Shown: one piece after another, positions 16,249 through 24,838 of the stretch
Layout of the letters: every line of letters starts with the position of its first letter
Position numbering within the stretch: position 1 is the stretch's first letter
DNA from: Bacteroidales bacterium UBA5072
GTDB lineage: Bacteria > Bacteroidota > Bacteroidia > Bacteroidales > UBA10428
DNA length: 64,000 nt
Reading direction: 5' to 3'
NCBI GenBank assembly: GCA_002415855.1
Contig: DIAS01000136.1
Location: 51,484-115,483, forward strand
Notes under the pieces: generated by a model
Database searches by the model: none
What the model was told of the DNA's origin: nothing
Seen by the model: the letters and a program-made list of their open reading frames with translations, nothing else
Program-made: the position numbers and the translations under genes

Positions 16249-16668
16249 TCAAATGTCTACTTGAACCAACCGGCTTTTATTTCCGGATTCCTCGATTCTT
16301 ACCTTAACCGTTGAACCGGGTAAAAGGCCATGGGCTCTTTCGGCCCATTCAATAAAAACAAAGTTGTCCCCGAGGAAGTATTCCTCATAACCAAGATCAT
16401 ACAATTCATCCACGGAATTTATCCGATAGAGATCCAAATGATAGAGCACTTCCCCGTTTCTTGTCCGGTACTCATTCACCAGTGCAAAAGAAGGGCTCGT
16501 AATGGTATCCGTCGTCCCTAGTTCCTGACAGATGGCCTTTATCAATGTGGTTTTACCCGATCCCATAGGTCCGTAAAAAGCAAATGTCTTGTTTCCCTTT
16601 ACCATGGACAAAAACGTTCTGGCTGCTTGTCCAAGCTGATCCAATGACTTAATTTCAAAAGTTTGCAT
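16249..16668 (-). CDS. tsaE: tRNA threonylcarbamoyladenosine biosynthesis ATPase TsaE
   Basis: TsaE (139 residues) is the ATPase partner of TsaB and TsaD in making the t6A37 modification of ANN-decoding tRNAs. The Walker A motif is GPMGSGKTT near residues 34-42, followed by the family TSPSFALVNEY segment and HLDLYRI. It lies 17 bases downstream of porX on the same strand, so an essential tRNA-modification gene is likely cotranscribed with the T9SS regulator. Confidence 0.95.
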   Translation of the reverse strand: MQTFEIKSLDQLGQAARTFLSMVKGNKTFAFYGPMGSGKTTLIKAICQELGTTDTITSPSFALVNEYRTRNGEVLYHLDLYRINSVDELYDLGYEEYFLGDNFVFIEWAERAHGLLPGSTVKVRIEESGNKSRLVQVDI

Positions 16669-16685
16669 AGTACTGGTGGAAAGGA

Positions 16686-18251
16686 TTATCTGGGTCTCAT
16701 GGTTACCAGGGGGACGATCATCTCCTCCATGGAAATACCGCCATGCTGGAATGTATTCCGGTAGTAACCAACGTAATGATTATAATTGTTGGGATAAACC
16801 AGAAAGTCGGAATTCAGGGCGAAAATATACACCGAACTGACATCGGCTTTGGGAAGGTGGGCAGCATAGGGATCCCTGATCTCGAATACTTCCTTAGGAT
16901 CGTAATTCAGGTTTTTCCCCATTTTGTAGCGCAGGTTGGCAGAGGTCTTTTTGTCGCCGATGACCTTGACAGGATTGCTTACCCGTATTGATCCGTGATC
17001 GGTTGTAAATACGATGGTAATACCTTTTTCTGACAAAAGCCTTACGATATCCAGCAACTGTGAATGCTGAAACCATGACAGTACCAGAGACCGATAAGCA
17101 GTATCACTTCCTGCAAGCTCACGGATCATCTCCAGTTCGGTATTGGCATGAGACAACAGGTCGATAAAGTTATAGACTATCACAACAAGGTCATAATTCA
17201 GGAGGTTGGAGAAATTGTCGACAAGCTTTTTACCGGCTCGGGTATGGATGATCTTTTCATAACAGAGTCTGTACTTTTTACCCTGTCTGGCCAATTGTTT
17301 CTGGAGCAGTTCTTCCTCATTGAGGTTTTTGGCGCCTTCTTCATCATCATTTAGCCAGAGTTGCGGGTTCATGGCGGCAATTTCCCGGGGCATCAGACCT
17401 GCAAACATGGCATTTCGGGCATATTGTGTGGCAGTAGGAAGAATGCTGCAAAACAACGACTCGTCAACAGGCGTGTAATATTCGCTGATAATGGGGTAAA
17501 GAACCCGCCATTGATCGAGCCGAAGGTTATCGATCAGGATGACAAACACTTTCTGATTCTGATCAAGCAACGGGAAGACCTTTTCTTTGAAAATACCGGG
17601 GGAAAGGAGCGGTTTATCGGCCGCTTTATCGGAAAACCAGGAAAGGTAGTTGTTACGGATAAACCTGCTGAATCCAAGACCTGCTTCGGATTTCTGCATT
17701 CTGAAAACCTCGTACATACCCGGGTCATTGGACCGCTCCAGTTCAAGTTCCCAGTAAACCAGCTTTTTGTAAATTTCTTCCCATTGTGCGTATTGAGAGG
17801 CACTGTTAATTTGGCTGCCCAGTACGCGGAATTCCGCCTGGTATGCCGAGGTGGTCTCACGGGTAATAAGTTTCTTCGTATCCAGGTTCTTTTTAATGGA
17901 AAGCAGGATCTGATTGGGGTTGACTGGCTTGATCAGGTAATCGGAGATTTTTGATCCGATTGCCGTTTCCATGATATTTTCTTCTTCGCTTTTTGTGATC
18001 ATCACCACCGGAATGACAGGATTAATAATCCTGATCTTATTGAGTGTTTCAATACCGCTCAGTCCCGGCATATTCTCATCAAGCAGGATAAGGTCATATG
18101 GGTTATTCCGGATCAGGTCAACAGCATCGTGTCCGTTAGTTGCTGTATCAATGCTGTATCCCTTTTCCTGAAGAAAAAGCAGATGTGGTTTCAGCAAATC
18201 TATTTCATCATCTGTCCAAAGAATTCTTATCCTCTTCACATCACTGGTCAT
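16686..18251 (-). CDS. porX: T9SS response regulator PorX (receiver + PglZ domain)
   Basis: PorX (521 residues) is the response regulator that, with the PorY kinase, controls T9SS genes and function. The receiver domain (residues ~8-125) has the acidic pair D14-D15, phospho-acceptor D58 in LILLDENMPG and K108 in YLIKP. The rest is a PglZ domain of the alkaline-phosphatase fold, with DNLRLDQW near 241-248, a candidate catalytic Thr in LPTATQ (273 or 275) and TTDHGS. In Porphyromonas gingivalis, PorX is phosphorylated at D58 and its PglZ domain cleaves oligonucleotides. The start overlaps the upstream porW stop by 4 bases, so the two are translationally coupled. No porY is in the window. Confidence 0.95.
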   Translation of the reverse strand: MTSDVKRIRILWTDDEIDLLKPHLLFLQEKGYSIDTATNGHDAVDLIRNNPYDLILLDENMPGLSGIETLNKIRIINPVIPVVMITKSEEENIMETAIGSKISDYLIKPVNPNQILLSIKKNLDTKKLITRETTSAYQAEFRVLGSQINSASQYAQWEEIYKKLVYWELELERSNDPGMYEVFRMQKSEAGLGFSRFIRNNYLSWFSDKAADKPLLSPGIFKEKVFPLLDQNQKVFVILIDNLRLDQWRVLYPIISEYYTPVDESLFCSILPTATQYARNAMFAGLMPREIAAMNPQLWLNDDEEGAKNLNEEELLQKQLARQGKKYRLCYEKIIHTRAGKKLVDNFSNLLNYDLVVIVYNFIDLLSHANTELEMIRELAGSDTAYRSLVLSWFQHSQLLDIVRLLSEKGITIVFTTDHGSIRVSNPVKVIGDKKTSANLRYKMGKNLNYDPKEVFEIRDPYAAHLPKADVSSVYIFALNSDFLVYPNNYNHYVGYYRNTFQHGGISMEEMIVPLVTMRPR

Positions 18252-20908
18252 CTGTAACTTTCATTGTAAAATTTCAGGTAGCGGTCAATGGATTTATCCT
18301 CTTTCAGGGTATTGAGGTTTATTTCGGAAATGGCGACAGACAGCAGAGATAACCCGGGCATATCTTTGAGAATGCTATCCGATGATTGGATTTCATTCAG
18401 GTATTGCATCACTTCCTGTTTATTGCGGAAAGATTTTACCAGGATAAGGCTTTGTGTCAGATTCAGATCCGTAATATCAACACGCAGGTTCAATTTGTCA
18501 AAATGATCGAGATTAAAATTGATGATGTTAAAAACAAGCTGATTTGAATTAACCTTTTTATCGAGCACAAAGGCAAACAGATGGGGTTCATCAGGAGACA
18601 CCTGATAAAGCTTTTTGCTAAGTTTTGCTTCTTCGGCCTCTTTTATTTCGGGATGTTCAATGTCCATATAGTTGATGAGGTTCTGCGCATCATCCGCAAT
18701 GTCGGTGCCGGGATAATCGTTGACCAGGGCTGTGAGGTCATCACGGAATACCTTTCGGTCAGCGGTTTTTCCTCTTGCCAGTATGCCGAGGTACTTGAAC
18801 TGTGGTATCAGGGAACTTCCGGCATAGGTTTTTACTGCAAAATCACTTCGAACAATAGTCTCCGCAAAATTACCGGCTTTGTAAAGTGCATAAGTCTGTT
18901 CGTAGTAATTATGAACAGCCTTTTCTTCAGCCATAAGCTCCTTAAAATATTCGGGATTGGAAAGCACTTTTGCATATGTACTTTGCGGAAACTGGCCAAT
19001 GATGATGTTCTTGTAATAATCCGTCAACGCCTGGTTGTTCTGATCCCTGGCAATGCTGTAAAGATTATAGTATGCCATAAGGAGGTACTGGGAATCCGGG
19101 AAACGCCGTATAAGGCTCTTAAAAGATTCGTTTGCCCTTTCAAAGTCCTTTAGCTCATCCTTATAAATGAGCCCCATGTTGTAAAGGGCACTTTCAACAC
19201 CTTTGTTAAGTGCGGCTATGGCTGAATCGTTAGCAGGAATGTTCACGAGATAATATTCCCGCGACAATTTGCTGAGTTTTTGCTGAGCATCTACTACCTC
19301 ATTTGAATCCGGCAGTTCTTCTTCAGGATTACTGCTGGCAATATTCATGACGGCTTTATTCGCTCGTTGCCAATGGTCTTCCAGTTTACGGTTCCCCCAT
19401 TTCAGCTTAAATTCACGGTATCCCTGGCTCTTGGCGGCATCATTGTAAAAATACCATTTGGATGCCTCTGCTGCACTTTGGGGTTGGAGGTTGTTCCGCA
19501 TAGCAGTTTCCGCGCCAAACTGCTGATCCAGTTGTTCCTCCAACTGCTTCTGACGAGCCAGTTCCTCGTTTTCCCTTTCATGCTTAATCATATCCTCGAT
19601 ACGGGCATATAATTCCTGTTTGGGGAGTTTGGCAAGCATGATCAGACTGTCGGAAAGCTGAACGGTGTTGATTTCCGTAACAAGCCGCGTAAGGCTTTTG
19701 GACTTCGTGAACAGTGCTTCATAACCTGGATAATCGGCGCTGGCAAGTGAAACAGTGCTGTCATAGTAAGCCTGTGCATGCGGGTAATCCGGAATTGAGT
19801 AATATAAGTTTGCCAATGTTAGGTACGACCTTATTTTCTGCTGATCGTTACCGGTATTGGCTTTAATTGACTTCTGATAATACTCAAGGGCTGTTTCATT
19901 GGCGCCCTCTTTACTGGCAAGATTACCCAACGCAAAGTATATCTGGTCCTGGAATTCCTGGTTTTTATCATCACGAAGCATTTTGGTGAGTTCGTTTTCG
20001 ATATCCTCTGCCTGACCAAATCCCTGTTCATATGCCAGTGCGCGGTTAATATGCGCGTTAAAGGCCATATCGTACACCGGATTCATTTTGATTACCTGGG
20101 CATAGTAATCCGAAGCACGTTTCAGGTCACCGGTCTTCTCAAAAAGTTGTGCAAGAATGTACAGGTACCTTGTGCGGGGTTTTTTCCCGCGTTCTACACC
20201 CAGAGCTTTTTCAAGGTAACTGATGGTCTGAATAAAATCCTTTTGCGTCAGATAATAATCAGCAAAGGTCGGGTATAGATCCGGGAGAAGCTTTTTGGGG
20301 AATTCGGGTTCATTGATCAGAACCTGGAGGATTTCATAAGCTTCCCTGTTTTGCCCTGTCTGCACAAGCAATCGTGATAACCACACCTGTGCTTCATAAA
20401 CAACGGGCTGATTTTTAAAATCGTTCAGAATCAGCTTAAAGGTTTCAGCGGCCTGATCATATTCATGTTTGTACAGATGGGCCTTGCCCATTAACAGGTA
20501 AGCATCATCAACATACTGGTTATATTCTTTCTTACTGAAAAACTCGCGCTGTTTTGGCGTAAGGCTTTTGCCGTCCTTTACCTTGGGTTTGACTGTAATG
20601 GAATGCAGCGAGATAAGTTTCGAACATTTTTTAATCGTCCGGTCCATATCGGAGGAGGCCAGGTCGGCTGCCTCTTTTTCTCCAAAAACAAAAACAGGCA
20701 GTATCTCGGCATAATCATCCTTGAACCCGGACTCGATCTGAGCTATTCCCCGGTTATAACTCTCCTTTCCATTGAACAATACATTAAAACGAGCCGTAAG
20801 ATTATGGTAGGCCCGGGAAACCGTGGTGTTCTTCTGAACGCTGCAGCCAGTAGCAAGAATCAGCAAAGCTGCAAAGGCAATAAGCGTATGTTCAGGGATT
20901 TTCTTCAA
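18248..20908 (-). CDS. porW: T9SS lipoprotein PorW/SprE (TPR protein)
   Basis: An 886-residue periplasmic TPR lipoprotein required in other Bacteroidota for T9SS function and gliding; it links the PorLM/GldLM motor to the outer-membrane machinery. The first 22 residues are a lipoprotein signal ending in the lipobox LATGC, followed by the PorW/SprE-type NVLFNG segment and many TPR motifs (for example YDQAAETFKLIL). The start is a TTG at 20908: it gives exactly the expected signal peptide and there is no in-frame ATG before the upstream stop. It overlaps porX by 4 bases. Length agrees with SprE of flavobacteria. Confidence 0.92.
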   Translation of the reverse strand: MKKIPEHTLIAFAALLILATGCSVQKNTTVSRAYHNLTARFNVLFNGKESYNRGIAQIESGFKDDYAEILPVFVFGEKEAADLASSDMDRTIKKCSKLISLHSITVKPKVKDGKSLTPKQREFFSKKEYNQYVDDAYLLMGKAHLYKHEYDQAAETFKLILNDFKNQPVVYEAQVWLSRLLVQTGQNREAYEILQVLINEPEFPKKLLPDLYPTFADYYLTQKDFIQTISYLEKALGVERGKKPRTRYLYILAQLFEKTGDLKRASDYYAQVIKMNPVYDMAFNAHINRALAYEQGFGQAEDIENELTKMLRDDKNQEFQDQIYFALGNLASKEGANETALEYYQKSIKANTGNDQQKIRSYLTLANLYYSIPDYPHAQAYYDSTVSLASADYPGYEALFTKSKSLTRLVTEINTVQLSDSLIMLAKLPKQELYARIEDMIKHERENEELARQKQLEEQLDQQFGAETAMRNNLQPQSAAEASKWYFYNDAAKSQGYREFKLKWGNRKLEDHWQRANKAVMNIASSNPEEELPDSNEVVDAQQKLSKLSREYYLVNIPANDSAIAALNKGVESALYNMGLIYKDELKDFERANESFKSLIRRFPDSQYLLMAYYNLYSIARDQNNQALTDYYKNIIIGQFPQSTYAKVLSNPEYFKELMAEEKAVHNYYEQTYALYKAGNFAETIVRSDFAVKTYAGSSLIPQFKYLGILARGKTADRKVFRDDLTALVNDYPGTDIADDAQNLINYMDIEHPEIKEAEEAKLSKKLYQVSPDEPHLFAFVLDKKVNSNQLVFNIINFNLDHFDKLNLRVDITDLNLTQSLILVKSFRNKQEVMQYLNEIQSSDSILKDMPGLSLLSVAISEINLNTLKEDKSIDRYLKFYNESYR

Positions 20909-21066
20909 GATGCATACATTATTCAGGATCAGTTTATTTAAAAGCCTAGCAACACGGAATTACCGTCAGATTAGAAAACTATTATTCAGGTGAATTATTT
21001 TCCAGTGGTAAATTTATTTAATGTCACGTAAAGAAAAAAAAAACTTTGTCGGCCTGCGCTTTGGAT

Positions 21067-21771
21067 TCATTGAAGTTTGGTAAATGCAAGCGCAGCAACA
21101 CTTACGCTAACGCCTTGTATTGCCAGCAAGGAACTGGCACAGGCTTCAATAGTAGCACCGGTGGTAATTACGTCATCCACAAGTAAAACATGCTTGTCGC
21201 GGATATTCTCAGGAAACTCGATCCGGAAAGTATCCCTGACATTCTCCCATCTTTCATAGCGAGATTTTTTGGTCTGTGTCTTCGTCTTTTCAGTTCTGGC
21301 AATCAGATCGGATATAACCGGCAATTGCAGTACTCCGGCCATCCCCATGGCGATCAGTTCACTCTGATTGTATCCCCTTTTTCGCAACCTGGACGGATGT
21401 ATCGGCACCGGGACGATCAGATCAGCTTCAGCAAAAGGACTTTCTCTGAGTTCAAGCCCGAATAGCCTGCCCATTTCAGTTCCAATCTGTCTTTGTTTCC
21501 GGTACTTAAGTTCATAAAGTATTGTACGGTAATGACTTTCTTTGTTAAAAAGCATAAAACATGTGGCATTTCTAACGGGAATGCGGCCCCAGAATAACCG
21601 GGCCACCTCGTTGTCAGGATCAAGGTGAAAGCCTGTCCTGGGAAGGTCCGCATAACATGCAAGGCAGAGCACATGCTCGTTAAAATAAAGGGCATTACCA
21701 CAGGCAGCGCAAAGCCGCGGATAAAAGATTTGCGTGAAACCCTGGAGATATTGTATGTAATTAATGGACAA
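21067..21771 (-). CDS. comF: ComF family protein
   Basis: A 234-residue phosphoribosyltransferase-fold protein of the ComF family, linked in other bacteria to DNA uptake and processing. The N-terminus has a zinc-finger-like set, CAACGN then CLACYADLP, and the C-terminal part the PRPP-binding motif VLLVDDVITTGAT. The reading frame starts with TTG at 21771 and has no suitable ATG; the distance to the Cys motif (about 20 residues) is normal for the family. The OsmC gene ends 13 bases upstream, so the two are probably cotranscribed. Confidence 0.88.
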   Translation of the reverse strand: MSINYIQYLQGFTQIFYPRLCAACGNALYFNEHVLCLACYADLPRTGFHLDPDNEVARLFWGRIPVRNATCFMLFNKESHYRTILYELKYRKQRQIGTEMGRLFGLELRESPFAEADLIVPVPIHPSRLRKRGYNQSELIAMGMAGVLQLPVISDLIARTEKTKTQTKKSRYERWENVRDTFRIEFPENIRDKHVLLVDDVITTGATIEACASSLLAIQGVSVSVAALAFTKLQ

Positions 21772-21784
21772 AGGAAAGGAGGCC

Positions 21785-22204
21785 TTATAACGCGTTTAAC
21801 TTTATTTCATAACTGATCGCAATTGATTTACCAAGCGTGGCACTGACACCACAATATTTTTCCTGGGACAATTCTATAGCGTGTTTGATTTTTTCAAGGG
21901 GCAGGTTTTTGCCGGTGAATTCATATGTCAGTTTGATAGCGGTATATCGCTTTGGATGTTCATCCGTGAGGTCAGCGTCAACCTTTATTACAAAGTCCGT
22001 CACTTCAACTTTCATCTTATTCAGAATGGAAATAACATCCATCGCCGTGCATCCTGCCAGAGAAACCATAAGCAATGCTTTGGGTCGGGGGCCTTTGTTT
22101 TTGCCCCCAACTTCGGGGCCGGCATCTAAAACAATACTATGACCATGAACATTTGCCTGAAAAGCCATATCGCCTGTCCATTGAACATTAATTGCATCTT
22201 TCAT
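21785..22204 (-). CDS. OsmC family protein
   Basis: A 139-residue OsmC/Ohr-fold protein. The two redox Cys positions are present, one in SLAGCTAMDV and one in KYCGVSATLGKS, as in peroxide-reducing family members. It is of the YhfA/OsmC-like subgroup; the exact peroxide substrate is not predictable. It is divergent from the Crp/Fnr gene, and a perfect TAnnTTTG element for it lies at 22235-22242. comF follows 13 bases downstream. Confidence 0.88.
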   Translation of the reverse strand: MKDAINVQWTGDMAFQANVHGHSIVLDAGPEVGGKNKGPRPKALLMVSLAGCTAMDVISILNKMKVEVTDFVIKVDADLTDEHPKRYTAIKLTYEFTGKNLPLEKIKHAIELSQEKYCGVSATLGKSIAISYEIKLNAL

Positions 22205-22223
22205 GTTTTTTTGTTTTTTTTGG

Positions 22224-22242
22224 TAACTTTAATTCAAATTTA
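22224..22242. promoter_or_regulatory. Divergent promoter elements for OsmC gene and Crp/Fnr gene
   Basis: On the minus strand TAAATTTG (22235-22242) fits the -7 consensus and lies about 31 bases before the OsmC start. On the plus strand TAACTTTA (22224-22231) differs from TAnnTTTG at one base and would serve the Crp/Fnr gene. The two nearly overlap, so use of one may hinder the other. The region is AT-rich, so chance matches are possible. Confidence 0.4.
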
Positions 22243-22271
22243 GTCAATTTCGCACAGTCATCCGATGTACT

Positions 22272-22976
22272 ATGAAAAATCAAACACCACCTCTCAAGAA
22301 GGAATGTTTTATAGATAGTTCCTCGATATTCCGGCATCTGACCCAGGAAGAACTGGCCATGATACCCATTGATCAGGAACCCGACACCTATAAGCGCGGT
22401 ACCATCATTTATTCTGAAGGCAGTCGGATCAACGGCTTTTATTGTGTTCAGAAAGGGATCATCAAAATCTATAAAACCGGATTCGATGGAAAGGAACAGA
22501 TCATCAGGTTTGCGAAGAAAGGGGATATCATGGGATTCAGATCGACCATTACCCGCGAGCGTGCCTGTACATCTGCCAAGGTTCTCGAAGACGCCTACAT
22601 CTGTTTTGTACATGCAGAAACGGTTCTTGAATTTGTGAAAAACAATGGGAATTTTGCACTTGAATTGTTGCAGATTGCCTGTAAAGAGTTAGGCGAAGCC
22701 AATGATTATATCACGGATATCGCACAGAAGACGGTTCGTGAAAGACTTGCCGAGGTGCTGATACATTTACGCAAGGATTTTGACCTTGACAATGAGAAAT
22801 ACCTGCAGATTACGCTTACCCGTGAGGAACTGGCTAACATGGTGGGTACCGCAACCGAATCTGTCATCAGGCTTCTTTCGGAGTTTAAACAGGACGGTCT
22901 TATTGAATTGCATGGTCGAAAGATAAAGATGCTGGATGAAAAGACCCTCTTCAAGATCAGCAACCTTAGCGATTAG
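22272..22976 (+). CDS. Crp/Fnr family transcriptional regulator
   Basis: A 234-residue regulator. Residues ~30-140 form a cyclic-nucleotide-binding type sensor domain (EGSRINGFYCVQKGIIKIYK), and the C-terminal winged helix has the recognition segment LTREELANMVGTATESVIRL. No N-terminal Cys cluster for an Fe-S sensor is seen. The ligand and targets are unknown. The divergent OsmC gene is a plausible target by position only. Confidence 0.92.
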   Translation: MKNQTPPLKKECFIDSSSIFRHLTQEELAMIPIDQEPDTYKRGTIIYSEGSRINGFYCVQKGIIKIYKTGFDGKEQIIRFAKKGDIMGFRSTITRERACTSAKVLEDAYICFVHAETVLEFVKNNGNFALELLQIACKELGEANDYITDIAQKTVRERLAEVLIHLRKDFDLDNEKYLQITLTREELANMVGTATESVIRLLSEFKQDGLIELHGRKIKMLDEKTLFKISNLSD

Positions 22977-23010
22977 CGGCATAACAACCCTTAAATTATA
23001 ATAGCATCTT

Positions 23011-23823
23011 ATGGATTGGCACGCCGTGTTCTTTGCATTCGGATTGACGATGTTTGCTGGTTTGGCAACAGGTGTGGGCAGTGCGATAGCTTTCTTTGCA
23101 CGTACAACAAATACCCGGTTTCTTTCGGTATCGCTGGGATTTTCTGCTGGTGTGATGATTTATGTTTCCTTGATTGAGATATTTTCAAAGGCAAAATCAT
23201 CCATGGTCATTGCCCTGGGAGAGCGCGGAGGTTACTGGACAACTGTAGCGGCATTCTTTGGCGGTATGCTGGTGATCGCGATTATTGACAGGTTAATTCC
23301 TGAAATGGAAAATCCCCATGAGCTGAAGCGTATTGAGGAAGCCGAACATCCGACCGATGCCTTCCGGAAAAAAAAGCTTCTGCGTATGGGTTTGTTTTCG
23401 GCCCTGGCCATAGGAATCCATAATTTTCCCGAAGGCCTGGCCACGTTTACGGCGGCCCTGAGGGAGCCCGCTCTGGGTATCGCAATTGCTGTTGCCATTG
23501 CGATTCACAATATTCCTGAAGGTATTGCCGTTTCGGTTCCGGTATACTATGCCACCGGCGACAAGAAAAAGGCATTCCGTTTATCCTTTTTGTCAGGACT
23601 TGCAGAACCAGTTGGCGCTATTGTAGGGTATCTCATTTTGATGCCCTTCCTGAACGATTTGGTATTCGGTGTTTTGTTTGCCGCAGTGGCTGGTATTATG
23701 GTATTTATTTCAATTGATGAATTATTGCCTGCTGCTCGTGAATATGGCGAAGCGCACCTGTCCATATACGGTGTGATCAGCGGCATGGTCGTTATGGCCG
23801 TGAGTTTGCTGCTTTTTGTTTAA
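23011..23823 (+). CDS. zupT: ZIP family metal transporter ZupT
   Basis: A 270-residue inner-membrane divalent-metal importer with eight hydrophobic segments. The two metal-site motifs of the ZIP family are intact: HNFPEGLATF and IHNIPEGIAVSVP. ZupT imports zinc and, in enterobacteria, also iron, manganese and cobalt. A CDF exporter follows 36 bases later on the same strand, so the two may form a small metal-homeostasis operon. Confidence 0.94.
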   Translation: MDWHAVFFAFGLTMFAGLATGVGSAIAFFARTTNTRFLSVSLGFSAGVMIYVSLIEIFSKAKSSMVIALGERGGYWTTVAAFFGGMLVIAIIDRLIPEMENPHELKRIEEAEHPTDAFRKKKLLRMGLFSALAIGIHNFPEGLATFTAALREPALGIAIAVAIAIHNIPEGIAVSVPVYYATGDKKKAFRLSFLSGLAEPVGAIVGYLILMPFLNDLVFGVLFAAVAGIMVFISIDELLPAAREYGEAHLSIYGVISGMVVMAVSLLLFV

Positions 23824-23859
23824 TCCTGTTACAAACAGGGGAATAATCATGTATTGATA

Positions 23860-24777
23860 ATGGCGGAGCGGGAAAAGGAGATCAAGAAGGCATCCTGGGT
23901 CGGGATCCTCGGCAATGCATTTTTGTCGGTGCTGAAAATTTCCGCAGGGTTTATTTCAGGCAGCCTGGCTGTGGTAGCCGACGGTGTTGACTCTTCAAGC
24001 GATATCATCACCTCGGTCATCACCCTGATCACAGCAAGAATATTGACAAGGCCACCCAACAAAAAGTATCCCTACGGGTATGATAAGGCGGATACCATTG
24101 CCACAAAATTACTTTCCTTTATTATTTTTTTTGCAGGTGCACAGTTGCTGATAGCCACGGTAAGGAAGCTCATGGTTGGCGGAAATATCCAGTTTCCGGG
24201 TAAACTGGCAATATACGTGACGGCGGTCTCCATCGTTGGCAAGTTACTCCTGTCCCTGCAACAGCTCCGGGCAGGCAGGAAGACCAGTAGTTCCATGCTG
24301 ATAGCCAATAGCAAAAACATGCAGAATGATGTGATCATTTCCGGTTCGGTTTTGCTCGGTCTGATATTCATTTATGTGTTCAAAATGCCCATCCTGGATA
24401 CAATAACGGCACTTCTGGTAAGTCTGTGGGTAATGCGTGCCGGCTACAGAATATTCAGGGAAACCAGCCTGGAGCTCATGGACGGTACAAAAGACTGCAC
24501 AATATATGAAAAGATCTTTGATGCTATTGATGCTGTTGAGGGAGCGCATCATCCGCACAGGGTCAGGGCAAGGAACATAGGTCATAAGGTAATGATTGCC
24601 ATAGACCTTGAGGTTGATGGAGAGCAGACCCTCCGTGAGGCGCATGAAATAGCGCATAAGGTGGAAGATTCCATTAAATCGAGGATCGATAATGTTTTCG
24701 ATGTTACCATTCACATAGAGCCACTCGGAGACAAAAAGGAGGAAAAAGCGCTCGGTATCACCAAAAGCAACCTGTAG
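23860..24777 (+). CDS. Cation diffusion facilitator transporter
   Basis: A 305-residue CDF exporter with six hydrophobic helices and a C-terminal cytoplasmic domain. I chose the ATG at 23860; an in-frame TTG lies 6 bases earlier. The transport site reads D44xxxD48 in helix 2 (ADGVDSSSD) and N153xxxD157 in helix 5 (NMQND). Zinc CDFs usually have His in at least one of these positions, so this site resembles manganese or iron exporters more than zinc ones. It follows zupT closely. Confidence 0.92.
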   Translation: MAEREKEIKKASWVGILGNAFLSVLKISAGFISGSLAVVADGVDSSSDIITSVITLITARILTRPPNKKYPYGYDKADTIATKLLSFIIFFAGAQLLIATVRKLMVGGNIQFPGKLAIYVTAVSIVGKLLLSLQQLRAGRKTSSSMLIANSKNMQNDVIISGSVLLGLIFIYVFKMPILDTITALLVSLWVMRAGYRIFRETSLELMDGTKDCTIYEKIFDAIDAVEGAHHPHRVRARNIGHKVMIAIDLEVDGEQTLREAHEIAHKVEDSIKSRIDNVFDVTIHIEPLGDKKEEKALGITKSNL

Positions 24778-24838
24778 CCGGGTGATATTTGAGCCGTCCT
24801 ACAGAAATCTTTCGTACCTTTTCCGAATATTTTAGACC

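Noticed and set aside
17361..17954. 197-codon open frame on the plus strand
   Set aside because: It is antisense to porX, has no recognisable domain or promoter, and reflects the codon usage of the real gene.
18581..19153. 190-codon open frame on the plus strand
   Set aside because: Antisense to the porW gene, with no domain similarity that I recognise.
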